DNA from: Prorocentrum cordatum
Lineage: Eukaryota > Sar > Dinophyceae > Prorocentrales > Prorocentraceae
Length of the DNA stretch: 64,000 nucleotides
Direction: 5' to 3'
NCBI GenBank assembly: GCA_963575745.1
Contig: CAUYUJ010016060.1
Span: 1,210,460 to 1,274,459 of the forward strand
Shown here: piece by piece, positions 1 through 10,539 of the stretch
Position numbering within the stretch: the first letter of the stretch is position 1
Layout of the letters: every line of letters starts with the position of its first letter
The notes under the pieces: generated by a model
What the model was told of the DNA's origin: nothing
Databases searched by the model: none
What the model saw: only the letters and a program-made list of their open reading frames with translations
Program-made: the position numbers and the translations under genes

Positions 1-12
1 AGCTGCTCGGGC

Positions 13-270
13 ATGCGTGGTATTCTTCGGCAGGGGAGCGTGCCAAGGCTTCTGGACCCCGCCTGGACGCGCCACGCAAATGCCGTTGACCTCATGCACA
101 TGATCGAGGGCGACTCTTTCGGCCTCAGGATTCCTCCTACACGGAGGCCGCTGTATTATCGGGCGAGGTTCGCGGTCGGGCCTCGTCTGGTTGAAGCCCT
201 TCCTCCAGGGATGTCTGTTAAGCGTGCCAGAGAGATCGATCGCCTTCTCAGATTGTGCGGAGGACTGTAG
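13..270 (+). CDS. possible terminal exon, unknown protein
   Basis: An open frame of 85 codons ends in TAG. Its last third has a natural mix of charged and hydrophobic residues (ALPPGMSVKRAREIDRLLRL). Upstream sequence lies outside the window, so this could be the last exon of a gene that starts earlier. No domain is recognised. The first ATG need not be the true start, since the frame may be entered by splicing. The sequence after the stop is more AT-rich and has no coding character. Chance opening in GC-rich DNA is a real alternative. Confidence 0.3.
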   Translation: MRGILRQGSVPRLLDPAWTRHANAVDLMHMIEGDSFGLRIPPTRRPLYYRARFAVGPRLVEALPPGMSVKRAREIDRLLRLCGGL

Positions 271-560
271 CTCGTAGGCCCCGCAGAACACGCTGTATGT
301 GAGTGGATTTGTGCAGTTGTGAGTCGATTGGGATATTGACTAGTATCTATTCTTTTCGGTCCTGCACTTGTTGTGGTCTTGTGCAGTCTATGCTCTCGCC
401 AGTGCTGCACTTGATGGTTTGTCTTGTGTAGTATATACCAGAGGCTTCGCCTTCTGTATGTGCTGCACGTGTCTGGGGGGGGGGGGGGCCCAAGGCGGCC
501 TCCTCTGTCTGCGTTCTGCCCGCCACTTGCCTTGAAGGCCCCGTCTTTAACTTTAACCTT
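271..560. other. non-coding stretch
   Basis: No convincing gene or structured repeat is visible apart from a G12 run at about 477-488. It leads into the CATAACA-type field. Confidence 0.5.
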
Positions 561-579
561 AATTGAGCGTAACGTGACA

Positions 580-2790
580 CACTTTGACGGACCATAGTAT
601 ACCATTTCACAGCGTTCAGAACAGATCAAACAACGGCAACAGAGCATAGCGACGAGTACGACAGAACACAATGTGCCACGATAGAAGATAATAACACAGA
701 GTGCAACGATTACAGAACATGACGGAACATAGCATGGCAGTACCATTACAAAACATATCCTGACATAACATCACAGAGCATACCAGAGCATATCACGCGA
801 GAGCAGGCCAACATAGTAGACAGAGCACGACAGAACAGAACATAGCATTACATAACATGACAAAAATGCATTGCACGAAAGAACAGAGCACAACTCCATA
901 TCACAGAACAATCAGAGCAGAACGTCACATAACAGAGAACCGCGCAACATCACATAACACACCGCGCCAGAACTTAAATGATATCACATAACGAACCAAC
1001 ACCCTGGCCATACTTCCAGTTGCCCCGAGAACCCTTTGAGTCGCGTCTTCGACAAACCCGAAACAACACAATATTACACAACAGAACATGACAGAACATA
1101 ACAGCAATTTCATGACAACGTGAATCATCACATATCATCGCACAACGTAGCCGGGCACACTTTTACATAACAGAAAACGACAGAACACACCATCACATAA
1201 CATAACATAACTGATCATAACATGATGCATCTTGACGGAACATGCCATATAATGACACAACCACCAGAACATAGCATAACACGACAACAGAGCATAGCGA
1301 CGAACACGGCATAACACAACACTGCACAATAGAAGGTCACAAAACCGAACACGAACATGACATGATATTTCGGAGCATAACATGGCAGCATGATTTCAAA
1401 AAACACGGAAGATCATCGCATGACATACCACAGTATACCACGACAGAACGGAAGATATAATACACCATAACACAGCACCAATACACAACACCATCATTTG
1501 GCATAACATACCATGCAATGGCATAGTGCCACAGGGCAGACCATACCATCACATTATCAAGCATATGCTGGCAGAGATGAGCATAACAGAACGTGTTCAA
1601 TCAGAAGGGACGCATCTAGGTGAAGATGCGAATCATCACAGACGACGCATCTAATGTCACAAACGTCACGGCGTGTCGACAAAGAAACACGACATTCCAC
1701 AACATCACACAGCAGAACCTGACATAACAGTTTATAGCAATCCTGTGCAAACAAAAGCAAAACGTACCATCATAAAGCATACAAGGGCAGACTCTGACAG
1801 AAACGCAAACGACATTTAAAAACCATACTATATCATATCCGCGCAGAACATAGAACACCATGGTGGAAGAACACATATCATGATACAGCCACCAGGGCAT
1901 ATCATAACACGACAACAGAGCATAGCGACGAACACGACAGAACACAGCAGTGCACAAGAGGAGGTAACATAACAGAACACGAGCATGACATCTTATGACG
2001 GAGCATAACTCGGCAGTATACTTACAACCATATCATGACATATCATCGCGGAACATACCAGTCCATATCCAACAGACCAAATGCCATAATACATCATGAC
2101 ACAGCACCAATCCACCACGACATAACATGGCGTAACATACCATGCAATTACACAGTGCCACAGAGCAGACCATACCACCAAATTCCCAAGCATATGGCGA
2201 CAGGGATGGTCATAACAGAACGTGCTCAACCAGAAGAGAAACATGCATCGTGGAAAGGGAAAACATGCATTGCTTCGCGCGCAGGCGTCATCACATTACA
2301 TTGCAGAAAGCGACAGAACACACCATACCATAACATAGCGGATCATACCATAACACACATTGGCGGTACGTATCATATCATGGCGCAGCGTTCATGACAT
2401 TGCATGATCAACAACAGAGTATGGGCGACGAACACGGCATAACATAACAGGTCACAATGAAAGGTCACATACCAAAACGAGATCAGGACACAACACGACG
2501 GAACATAACATGGCAGTCGCATTACAACACAGGTCATGGCAGAACATTGCAGATTATCCCATATCACATCATGACAGGGCAGCACAACATTGTGCACGTA
2601 ACACGACATAACAGAACAGGGTATGCCAGAACATGACGAAACAATACATAGCATGAGAGAGCAGAGCACACCATAACATCACATAACAAACCAACACAGG
2701 ACGTCACATAACATATAACCACATGACATCACGGAACAAACCAACACCAGAGCACAAGAGAACATCACACAACAAACAAAAACCAGGCCA
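580..2790. repeat. degenerate CATAACA/CAGAACA field
   Basis: About 2.2 kb is built from short A/C-rich words such as CATAACA, CAGAACA and CATGACA. A longer unit is superimposed: the phrase ACAGAGCATAGCGACGA recurs near 640, 1287 and 1915, and in altered form near 2414, so the spacing is about 650, 630 and 500 bp. The Cys/Val/Met-rich open frames on the minus strand are translations of these words and are not counted as genes. Confidence 0.8.
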
Positions 2791-2975
2791 GACCCCCAGT
2801 TGTCCCGAAAATCCCGCAGTCCTTGCCGCCGCCCCGCCGTGGGCGGCCTCCTCGCCTGCGCACCTCAGTCTAAGGATGGGTGGGGGGAGGAAGGAGGAGG
2901 AAGGAGGCATGAGGCAGGAGGAGGAGGACAGTGGCCCAAGGTTTCGGTGGGGATCGCTCGAAGCAAATAATTGCG

Positions 2976-2999
2976 GTTGTTGTTATTATTGTTGTTGCA

Positions 3000-3092
<93 letters not shown>

Positions 3093-3113
3093 GCTCTTGC
3101 TGTTGTTGTTTTT
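2976..3113. repeat. TTA/TTG trinucleotide microsatellite
   Basis: About 14 TTA repeats (3001-3040) switch directly to about 17 TTG repeats (3041-3093). All frames translate to homopolymers (Leu, Cys/Tyr, Val/Ile; Asn or Gln on the minus strand). Confidence 0.97.
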
Positions 3114-3344
3114 TTCCGGCCACGGTGGACCTTTTTTTCCGGACACCAGGACCGTCATAATCGGATCCAGGTTGAAAGGCCGCACCAGATAGACACCAGG
3201 AGGGGTCCAGGGATCGATGTTGAGCGGATTTGGCCTCATCGGATAAGGGGGCTTGCGGTGTCCTCACCTCGCAGGCGGGCGGATGCTTCAGGGGCAACGT
3301 TAGTCAGGGGGACGAGAGGCTCAGAGGGCGATCTGGTCGGGGGG

Positions 3345-3409
3345 GGGATGCTCTTGAGGCTCGGGCCAAGCGAGCGCAGCGTCCTCTACTCCAATCGTTC
3401 CGTCCGCAG
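3345..3409 (+). CDS. TPR helix exon (candidate)
   Basis: The plus frame reads LLRLGPSERSVLYSNRSV. This matches the junction between TPR units in Sti1/Hop- and SGT-type proteins, where (L)xPxxxxLYSNRSA is characteristic: a Pro closing one repeat, then helix A with Tyr-Ser-Asn-Arg-Ser. Third codon positions are mostly G or C. A possible acceptor CAG lies at 3321-3323 and a possible donor after CGCAG near 3409. TPR domains scaffold protein-protein contacts, often with chaperones. The plus-strand TPR fragment at 4107-4175 could supply the following helix B, because the spacing from NRS to the next VDP would be close to one 34-residue repeat. The exact splice sites are unproven. Confidence 0.5.
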
Positions 3410-3439
3410 TCCTTTTAGCCTTTCGTGCTTCCAGCCTCC

Positions 3440-4090
3440 CCGAAGGGGTCGATAGGCCCACGGGGGGGATGCATCGACCTCCGATCGCCCAGCGATCGCC
3501 GACGGGGGGCTGGTTGCCCACCCCGCGCAACCGCCCGAGCTCAGACCCCCATGGCCGCCTCCAAGCCCTCCTCGTGCCACGGGGGAAGCGGGTCCTGACA
3601 GACATGGGTCCCGAGGTTGTTCGCCATCGTCGGGCTCTCGTGGCCCTCCACGGGCCCTGGGGCAGTTAGACAATGACTCGGGATGAAGGATTGGTCTTGG
3701 GGGAAGGCCCCAGGGTCCAGGACCCGTGTCCCTAAGAGCCCGTGTCCCCCATGCTGAAGCTCAGGCGTTGCGCAATGTGGTGGCGATGAGTGGGGGTGGG
3801 TTGAGAAAGGTGCACCTTCTTGTGCCCTAAAGAGCCCAGAAGTGGCCCCGTGGGGCCCAAAGGCGGCACGAAAATGTGCACGCCCCCCCCTTCCATGTGT
3901 CGCTCCACCGTCTGCAGCGCCCCGTCCCTCAGGGCCCCGTCATTGAACCGCCGGGTCGGGGCCGACGTCTCCCCCGCCGCCGCCGTTGAGGTCGTCGCCG
4001 TTCCGCGTAGCAGTTGTTCTCGTGTGTTTGTTGTCCACCGCCCCTGCCGATCTGCACAGCACGTCGTGCTTGGCGCCGCCCCTGTCCCTG
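3440..4090. other. GC-rich stretch with dispersed-repeat fragment
   Basis: No convincing gene. Around 3640-3750 the text (CCTCCACGGGCCC, then GGGGGAAGGCCCC and CAGGACCCGTGTCCC) is a diverged copy of 50860-50975, so this is part of a dispersed repeat. The rest is GC-rich sequence with open frames on both strands. Confidence 0.5.
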
Positions 4091-4106
4091 CCAGTCGTCC
4101 TCGCAG

Positions 4107-4175
4107 GCGGGAGAGCTCGAGGCCGGGGCGGCTCACTTCCGCGCCGTCCTCCGCGTGGACCCCGAGGACTTGCGG
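4107..4175 (+). CDS. TPR helix B exon (candidate)
   Basis: The frame reads AGELEAGAAHFRAVLRVDP followed by EDLR. This is a good fit to TPR helix B and the closing Pro-32 (G-D/E-x-E-x-A...F-x-x-A-L-x-x-D-P). Nearly all codons end in G or C. An acceptor-like CCTCGCAG precedes the fragment and a long GGA tract follows it. It probably belongs with the fragment at 3345-3409. Whether it shares a transcript with the TPR fragments at 7.9 and 61.3 kb is unknown. Tandem paralogues or pseudogene pieces are alternatives. Confidence 0.55.
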
Positions 4176-4199
4176 CTTTGCGCAGCCCGCAGACAGCAG

Positions 4200-4415
4200 C
4201 CTTCCAGAGGAGGAGGACGAAGAGGAAGGGGAAGGGAGGAGGGAGGGTTGAGGAGGACAGAGGCGATGGGAGGCAGAGGGAAGGGACGAGGGAGGAGAGG
4301 GAGGAGGTTGGAGGAGGAGGAAAGCGTAGGGAGGAGGGAGAGGAGGAGGAGGGAGGGAGGGAGGGAGGGAGGAAGGAGGAGGAGGAGGAGAGGAGGAGGA
4401 GGAGGAGGAAGACAG
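4200..4415. repeat. GGA/GGGA purine tract
   Basis: An almost uninterrupted purine strand made of GGA, GGGA and GAGG words. Such tracts recur more than a dozen times in the window. Confidence 0.95.
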
Positions 4416-4734
4416 TGTAAACCCAAGAGTCATCAACGATGTTGGAAGTAACCCTCCCTCCAAGCTCCCTCTTCATAGGCCCCTACAACGGTTCATTTCC
4501 ATTGGGGGAACTGCCTCATTCGAAGACAACCGTTTGAAGACCCTGAAGAATGCCAAAACACGGTTCTCGGGAATTCAACGCCACGGATGAGACCGAGAGT
4601 TGCGTCTTGACGATCCGGAACCGTGCCAGAACGCAATGTTTGGAATGGAACACCGCGAATAAACATAGTTGTTGCTCCCGCAGGATCCGAAATCTTTCCA
4701 AAACACGATTTCTGGTACGTTGGTCATGGGAGCC

Positions 4735-5335
4735 CGTGAAGCTCTTGCAAATGCTTGAAACGAATGTGCGCGGCGCCAAAACAAGAGCCACATTTTGAAA
4801 AGGAACTGCCCTCAATCCGTGAAGCTCTTGCAAGTGTGAAAACGAATATGCGCGGAGCCAAGGCGTGAACCACATGTTGAAAAGGACCCGCCCTCAATCC
4901 GTGAATCTCTTGCAAATGTTGAAAACAAGTGTGCGCGGCGTTGAGGCGAGAGCCACATGTTGAAAACGACCCGCACTCAATCCGTGAAGCTCTTGCAAAT
5001 TGTTGAAACGAATGCGCGCGGCGCTAAGGCGAGATCCACATTTTGAAAAGAAACCGCCCTAAATCCGTGAAATTCTTGCAAATGTTGAAAACGAATGTGC
5101 GCGGCGCTAAGGCGAGAGCCACATTTTGGAAACAACCCGCCCTCAATCCGTGAAGCTCTTGCAAATGCTTAGATCGAATGAGCGCGGCGCCAAGGCGAGA
5201 GCCACATTTTGAAAAGTAACCGCCCTCAATCTGTGTAAAACTTACACATGTTTTAAACGAATGTGTGCGGCGCCAAAGCGAGAGCCACATGTTGAAAACG
5301 ACCCGCCCTCCATCTGTGGAACTGTTGCCACTTGT
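4735..5335. repeat. 83-bp tandem repeat, about seven units
   Basis: The unit starts GTGAAGCTCTTGCAAATG and contains GTGCGCGGCGCCAAGGCG and GAGCCACATTTTGAAAA. Unit starts near 4735, 4818, 4901, 4984, 5067, 5150 and 5233 give a constant 83-bp step; the last units are diverged. Because 83 is not a multiple of three, minus-strand open frames across it are not evidence of protein. A diverged unit may extend back to about 4510. Confidence 0.92.
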
Positions 5336-5447
5336 TAAGATTTAAAGTCATCAATGGTGAGGAAGTCTCAGGCGAAACGCCCGGCCCGTCCCAAACACTG
5401 GCCTCGGGGTGCGACAGGGAGAAGTTATGTAGAAGGAAAACGAATGG

Positions 5448-5580
5448 AGGAGTAGGAGGAGGAGGAGGAGGAGGAGGAGGAAGTGGAGGAAGAGGAGGAT
5501 GAGGAGGAGGAGGGGGGAGGAGGAGGAGAAGGACGAGGAGGAGGAGGAGTTGGAGTAGCAGGAGGGAGGAGGGTGTTGGA
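5448..5580. repeat. GGA purine tract
   Basis: GGAGGA-rich strand lying directly upstream of the coding-like island at 5585-5943. Confidence 0.93.
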
Positions 5581-5584
5581 GGGA

Positions 5585-5943
5585 TGAGCCCCCGCCCGCC
5601 GCGGCCCTCGCCTCGTCGATCGGGAACGTCTGAAGCTCTGCCGCCACCAGCATTCCCATCTGGAACGTGCTGCCGAATACCGCATGTGCGAGCACTGGCG
5701 CCCGCCTCGCGACCGTCTGAGCGTCCATCCCTGGCAGGCGGTCGAGGTGCGTCGAGCGCCAGCGCGCACATCTTTTGCCGATGTCCACATTCGCGGCCCT
5801 GCTTGGCTGGCGCCGGGGTGCACCTCCTGCTCCTGCGGGTGCGCCTCGTGCCGCTGCCTGAGCCGCCGGCCCCCCTCTCCGAGGATCAGAGGCAGGCGCT
5901 CCTGGAGCGCATCGGGGCCAAGGAGGCAGGCCAGGCGGCCTGA
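5585..5943 (+). CDS. possible 3'-terminal coding region, frame change inside
   Basis: Two coding-like segments lie on the plus strand. The first (frame of 5585) contains HLERAAEYRMCEHWRPPRD and later PWQAVEVRRAPARTSFADVH. The second (frame of 5584) reads VRLVPLPEPPAPLSEDQRQ, then ALLERIGAKEAGQAA and a TGA stop at 5941-5943. The switch near 5810-5830 means either a short intron or a frameshift. A minus-strand frame is also open here but has poorer third-position GC. The end of the second segment resembles a fragment at 48.1 kb (PPRALSEKQAQQAV), hinting at duplicated gene ends. No domain is recognised. Confidence 0.35.
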
Positions 5944-5989
5944 CCCTCCTTCCTTTTGCGTGGTCGTGTGCGCTGTCCCTGTGGATGAT

Positions 5990-7125
5990 GTTTATTCATC
6001 CATCGTGCCGCTGCCGGCTGGCTGCTGCCGAGGGGCATTGTTCTCCTCGTCGTCGGCGCGCTGTTCTGCGCCCGCGCCGACGGGAGGGAAGAGGCCGCGG
6101 ACCCACCGCGGGCACGCTTCGATCCGCTCCCTGGTCCTCCACGCCCAGCAGAGCGAGAGCGTTCGCCTTCCAGCTGCCCCGTGCTCGAGGGGAGCATCGC
6201 TGTGAGGCGTGGGAGGTGGAAGTGGCGTGTGCAGTCAAGATTGAGCAAGTGGAGTGGCGCAAAGGGAGGCGGCCTACTAAGCAGCAGTATTCTGCAATGT
6301 GCCCTCCATCTTCGAAGTCACGGGACACGAGAGGTCGTCGGGCATCTGCGCAGCATGACCCGGGGTCGAGTTCGGAGGGCGGCGCCTGCGACGTACAGCC
6401 TCGACGGACTTTCCCGAGCAACCTCTCTAGTCCTGAACGCCTGCCGACATAACATACACGGGCTAGAAATCGGAATCGGGTGAACTACGCAGCGGCGCGA
6501 GTGTCCTGTTACTGCTGGAAAAAAAGCGTTAGTGGCCCAAGAAGCCCCTCTTCCTCGCAAGTTCCTTTCCCACAAACATGCCCCGTCGTCCCTCGTATCG
6601 TGCAGCGCTACGTCGGAGGCACAGGTAGGCGAGGGACCGCCGACTCCATGGGCTCAGGCGAAGCCGAATCGTAAACTGAAGGGAATGGTATCGACCCTGT
6701 TCTCGCTCCCCCTTGAAGAATCCCTGGGCCGACTCGCAGAAATCGACCGCGAGCGTCTGAATCAGCAAACGAATTTCGAACACGTAGGCCGAACAGATCC
6801 TCGAGAAAGTCATTCTCGTTAGCCGTGGTCCACAGTCTGACCGCTCAAGGGGCGAAGCCCTGCGCATACGGATTTGACGTTTCAACGCCACGCAGTAGTC
6901 GGGTAGGGCTGGGTTCGACAGGCAGTTGACCAACGACTGTTCCGAGCTCTCGGGGATGACTGGACGGTGTCCGAACACACCTCCGGTAAGTTCTGAGACG
7001 CTTCGCACATCACGCAATCCCACATGGCGCGCCCCTGAACACTCTTTTCTCAGAACCAGCTCGTCGGAGCAGGCTCGGCATCGAGAATCCCAGCACTCTT
7101 GCACGCATCCCCTCCCAGCAGGAAG
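5990..7125. other. unresolved region, open frames on both strands
   Basis: A minus-strand frame (7446 to 6529) stays open for about 300 codons. Part of it is GGA tract translation, and the rest includes a Cys-bearing stretch (CWDSRCRACSDELVLRKEC). The plus strand has a competing frame near 6660-6822 (SLGRLAEIDRERLNQQTNFE). I cannot choose between strands and recognise no domain, so no gene is called. Confidence 0.25.
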
Positions 7126-7320
7126 AGGAGGATAAGAAGGATACTGGAGGAAGAGGAGGAAGAGGAGGAAGAGGAAGGCGCATGGAGAATGAGGACGGGG
7201 AGGGGCCAGAGGTCCTGAGATTCGGAAGAGAAGGAGCAGCAAGGAGGGAGAGGGGAAGCAGGGTAAGGAGGAGCAGGAAGCATGAGGCTGGCGATAGGAG
7301 CGCAGGGAGGAGGCACCGTC
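7126..7320. repeat. purine-rich GGA/GAA tracts
   Basis: Two purine-dominated stretches, 7126-7180 and 7190-7320, of GAGGA and GAAGA words. Confidence 0.85.
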
Positions 7321-7616
7321 TCGAACAGAGCTGTTCCGCGGTATGGGGCAACGCAGCCCAAGAGGAAGCGCAAGGTGAGGAGACATCGCGCAAGAGGTTG
7401 AGAAATGAGGACGCGACGCAAAGGAGAAATGATGCACATGGGCCATGGATTAGAGAGCAAGGGCTGCCACTTGATGGGAATAGGAAGAGAGGGTCTGGCG
7501 CCCCAGAGGGACCTGTAGGCTCTTGTGTTCTCCGCTATGCCCTCCTTCCAGGAGCTCCCGGCGTCGCACGCTCGTTGCACCCCATGGCCGCGGGCCCCAT
7601 CTTCGCATTCTCCTAG
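7182..7616 (+). CDS. hydrophilic open frame, doubtful
   Basis: A frame of 144 codons beginning with ATG and ending in TAG. It is rich in Arg, Glu and Gly, partly because it overlaps purine tracts. The last third (EGPVGSCVLRYALLPGAPG) has high third-position GC and is the more plausible part. It lies upstream of the TPR fragment at 7904 on the same strand. No domain is recognised and a chance frame is likely. Confidence 0.18.
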   Translation: MENEDGEGPEVLRFGREGAARRERGSRVRRSRKHEAGDRSAGRRHRLEQSCSAVWGNAAQEEAQGEETSRKRLRNEDATQRRNDAHGPWIREQGLPLDGNRKRGSGAPEGPVGSCVLRYALLPGAPGVARSLHPMAAGPIFAFS

Positions 7617-7759
7617 TCCTGTCCTTCCCCTACTCGTCTCATCGCGCTTTGTGATTTCGATTTCCCTCTGCCAGCATCCTCTTCCTCTTTTGATTATCCC
7701 TGAGCGGTGAGCCGCAGCAAGGAGTTGCACGGATGAGAGTGACAGTTGGGGGAGGCCAG

Positions 7760-7866
7760 CGAGGGAGAAGGAGGAGTAGGAGGAGGAGCAGCTGGAGGAC
7801 TAGGAGGAGCAGGAGGAGGAACAGGAGGAGGAGGAAGAGGAGGAGGAGGCTGAGGAGGAGGAGAAG
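7760..7866. repeat. GGA purine tract
   Basis: GAGGAGGA-type strand immediately upstream of the TPR fragment at 7904-7960. Confidence 0.93.
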
Positions 7867-7903
7867 CAGGGGTTCGAAGCGCTTTGCATCAACAAGGGGC
7901 TCC

Positions 7904-7960
7904 CAGTACCCGGAAGCCTGGAACAGACTGGCGAGCGTGCAGTACGACGCTGGGGACGCG
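7904..7960 (+). CDS. TPR helix A exon (candidate)
   Basis: The frame reads QYPEAWNRLASVQYDAGDA, a TPR helix A and turn (Trp-4, Leu, Tyr-11 position, Gly-15 and following Asp). An acceptor-like CTCCCAG ends at 7906, so the exon may begin with TAC. Sixteen of 19 codons end in G or C. It is strikingly similar to the fragment at 61334-61405 (YAEAWNRLATVHYLMGD), sharing EAWNRLA and the GD turn. That suggests paralogous exons, either in tandem gene copies or in consecutive repeats of one long gene with repeat-filled introns. The frame beyond about 7960 loses TPR character. Confidence 0.5.
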
Positions 7961-8585
7961 ATAGCGTGGGTGGGCTCTCTCCGGCAGCGATGGCCCGAGG
8001 GGTTTGCGAGCAGCATTGTGGCCGCGGAAGGGTCCGAGGTCCTCGCTTTCCCACCTCTCGCCTCTGCGGTCAGGGGCAGCCTAAGCGACCCCTGGCAAGC
8101 CATTCCCTTCCGTGACGCCATCGCTTCACCCCAGGACGTAGATTGCAAATAGCTTGGAATGCGAGGATGACGTCACGGAAGATGCTGGTAAAGGTAGGGG
8201 TTGGTTAGGCCGCGCCCACGGGCGGCGCGTTGGTCGAGTGTTGGTTCCGTGGTTCCCGCGTTCATTCGCATCGGTGGGCGTTCGATCGCTTTCCGGGCTG
8301 AGTTCAGTTTGCGGGGTGCTCGAAGCAGGTGGACGCCCCTTGCCCGCGATTGCACCAACAGACACTTTTTGATCCGCGGGTCGAGAGCGAGCCTCTTCCG
8401 GTCGAAGCTAAGCGGGCCGCGCACAGCTTTAATTGACAGAGGGGGGAAGGCAGAAGGAGGGGCCTCGAACGCACCAACAGACACGCAGACTTCCGGAGTC
8501 CCGCGGGGTCTTCTCGGGCCGGCGCTCGCTTCCCCCGCGGCGCCGCCCCCGCGGCGCCGCCCCCGTGGCGCGCTCCGCGCGGCGG

Positions 8586-8663
8586 GGACGGGAGGCCCGG
8601 CGCCGACCCCAGGAGTCCGCGCAGAGCCCCGCGAGGTTGTGCTCGGCGACGCGCCGAATGGCT
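8586..8663. repeat. GC-rich repeat unit, first copy of a direct duplication
   Basis: This segment (GGAGTCCGCGCAGAGCC, then GTTGTGCTCGGCGACGC and GCCGAATGG) is repeated at 8805-8867 plus 9025-9040. The second copy is split by F1. The first copy therefore shows the sequence before F1 inserted. Upstream to about 8480 is a GC-rich inverted-repeat area resembling family F7. Confidence 0.8.
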
Positions 8664-8795
8664 CGGCATCGCTCGGACGCGTGCACTTTTTTCTTGGCGA
8701 GGACCATTGAGGAGCATCCTTGATCATTTGTCGAGAAACAAAAAACACGCACGAAACCGAAATATGCACGGGAAATGGACGTCCCAGCGATGGCA
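8664..8795. mobile_element. F3 short TIR element, copy 1
   Basis: An element of about 130 bp whose ends are inverted: GGCATCGCTCGGACG at the left and a matching CGTCCCAGCGATGGCA at the right. The interior carries GAGGACCAT, GAGCATCCTTGATCAT and ACGCACGAAACCGAAA, shared with the copies at 24.6, 33.6 and 50.6 kb. It is too short to encode a transposase, so it would be non-autonomous. Confidence 0.8.
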
Positions 8796-8867
8796 AGGAC
8801 AGGGACGGGAGGCCTGGCGCCGACCCAGGAGTCCGCGCAGAGCCCGCGAGGTTGTGCTCGGCGACGC

Positions 8868-9024
8868 TTCCCAGTTTGAAACATATCCCTACCCCCATGT
8901 TTGACATCACCTCACCTCGATGCCGATCGTAAGGATTCCCTCAGTTTCTGAGGGCCTATCCCTAAGATCGTCCTCGCTGTTTGCTCGCCCATCTTAGGGA
9001 TAGGGATAAGTTCGAGGCTGGTTA
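8868..9024. mobile_element. F1 MITE-like element, copy 1
   Basis: 157 bp. The left end is TTCCCAG (consensus TTACCAG) and the right end CTGGTTA. The TIRs carry TATCCCTA and TTAGGGATAGGGATAAG words. It is flanked by the 5-bp duplication GACGC (8863-8867 and 9025-9029). The unoccupied version of the site, with a single GACGC, is present at 8648-8652. It is closest in sequence to copy 2 at 25.6 kb. Confidence 0.9.
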
Positions 9025-9202
9025 GACGCGCCGAATGGGGGGGGGGAGCGAGAGGGGCAGCCCTGCTCGGAAGCTGGATGGGGCCTCGGAGAGAAGGCTC
9101 GGAGAGCGTGTCCTTGGAGGCCGGAGGCCCTGCGGGGGCCTGCTGAGAGAGGGCTCGCCGCCTCTGCCATCCCCCCTCGGCGCGCCGCTGGTTCCTCTAA
9201 GG

Positions 9203-9359
9203 TTAAGTCGGGCTTGTCCCTCTACAGGGGGCATATTCAGAAATAATGAAACAATAGCCTGGGGACTATTTTTTGATAATTGTCTGGCCATTTTGGAGCA
9301 TTTTTTGAATATTAAAAAAAAAATCGTCGTACCCCTGTAGGGGGACACGCCCGACTTAA
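9203..9359. mobile_element. F2 TIR element, copy 1
   Basis: 157 bp with ends TTAAGTCGGGC and GCCCGACTTAA, followed inward by GTCCCTCTACAGGGG and CCCCTGTAGGGGGAC. The interior is AT-rich (GGGGACTATTTTTTGAT), in contrast to the GC-rich surroundings. Related copies lie at 20.5 and 26.4 kb. Confidence 0.85.
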
Positions 9360-9379
9360 CTCTTTGGCGTCGGTTCCAT

Positions 9380-10270
9380 GCCGTGCGTCGCGCTGGTCGG
9401 ATGACGCAGGACTTCACTAGGAAGGGCTCCAAGGTTGGTGTGTTCTGCGGCTCCGTCCCGAATGGTCGTTGAGCAGTTTCGGAGGCATGTGTACCGTCGG
9501 CGGAAGGTTCGACCATCAGCAGCGGAACAGGAACTTGCACATTGGTTGCAGCCACAGCTTCGTGGGTCAGAAGGGAGATAGGACATTGATGAAGGGCTTC
9601 ATTACACCCAACTGATGGACATCCTTTTGACGAGGCACGGCACGTGGGATTACGCATTTGTGTGGACGGCCATGTGGCCAGGTGCCGTCCTCAGTTGGAT
9701 GCAGGTTCATTCCAGAGTCATTGGTCACGGGCCATGTCCAGAACGTTGTGTTTGTCGGCGAACGCTTCGTTCAGTCTTGGCCAGGGTGGAATTTCATACG
9801 CGCATATTGAGTGCTCTGGCGCCTTTGAGTTATTTTTGGGCTACCCCGTGGCTTAAACAAATGCAGGTGGGGCCCCAATGTGGGGTTCGCGTGAGCGTCT
9901 CTTGGAGCTCTCTGGGAACATTTCGGGCCCGTTTTGGGCCATCTGCGCGTGCAGCCTCAGAGGCTTGATGGCGAGCTCGACTTGAAACCCACAGGTATGC
10001 TTGTTCAATGATGTTCGCGAGGATCGTGGACATCGTTCTTGGGATGGCCCTGTTGCCAGCTCGAGCCATTTTGTAGGGCACCTATTATGCAGGCATCTTA
10101 GGCAAACTTGTGCCATCTTGTACCATGACTATCAGGGGCCATCGTGGGGCCGCCTAGGGCCATCGCGGCACCTCATGGCCCTATAAGTCGTTAACCTTGT
10201 GCGCCCACGGTGACGTCTTGGATTGGGCAGAGCCGAACATGGCAGGCTCGTCGGCACCCTACGGGCCGTG
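9380..10270. other. low-repeat stretch, no gene called
   Basis: Less GC-rich sequence with no obvious repeats. Short coding-like bits exist on the plus strand (for example SAAEQELAHWLQPQLRG near 9510-9560, ended by TAG), but none has a recognisable domain or clear splice sites. Confidence 0.4.
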
Positions 10271-10539
10271 TTGGTCTCTAACATTGCTCCCAGAGGTCGC
10301 GAGACGGCAACAGCATGTCCGAGGTTCCGACCCCCCCCTGGAGCCCCATCTCTTGTCCAGCAAGATTGCTTGATTGCCCAGTTCTTCTGTTGAACACACG
10401 ATTGAGCCTGCAGAGCGGGATCAACGCCCCCCCCAATTGTGGGATTTGGGCGTGTCTCGGGACCGTGTCGGGGGCTTCTTGTCCTTTCCTTGGACCGTTT
10501 GTGCAGCCTGGGCGGAGCACTCTCGGGGCGTCGTGGTGG

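Noticed and set aside
5351-5788. Minus-strand frame over the 5.6-kb island (VFGSTFQMGMLVAAELQTFP)
   Set aside because: It looks natural, but third-position GC is poorer than in the plus frame and it continues into the GGA tract. Not excluded, only less likely.
8868-9024. Telomere-like TAGGGATAGGGATA words in F1
   Set aside because: Only two units occur within a TIR and they are mirrored at the other end, so this is not a telomeric array.
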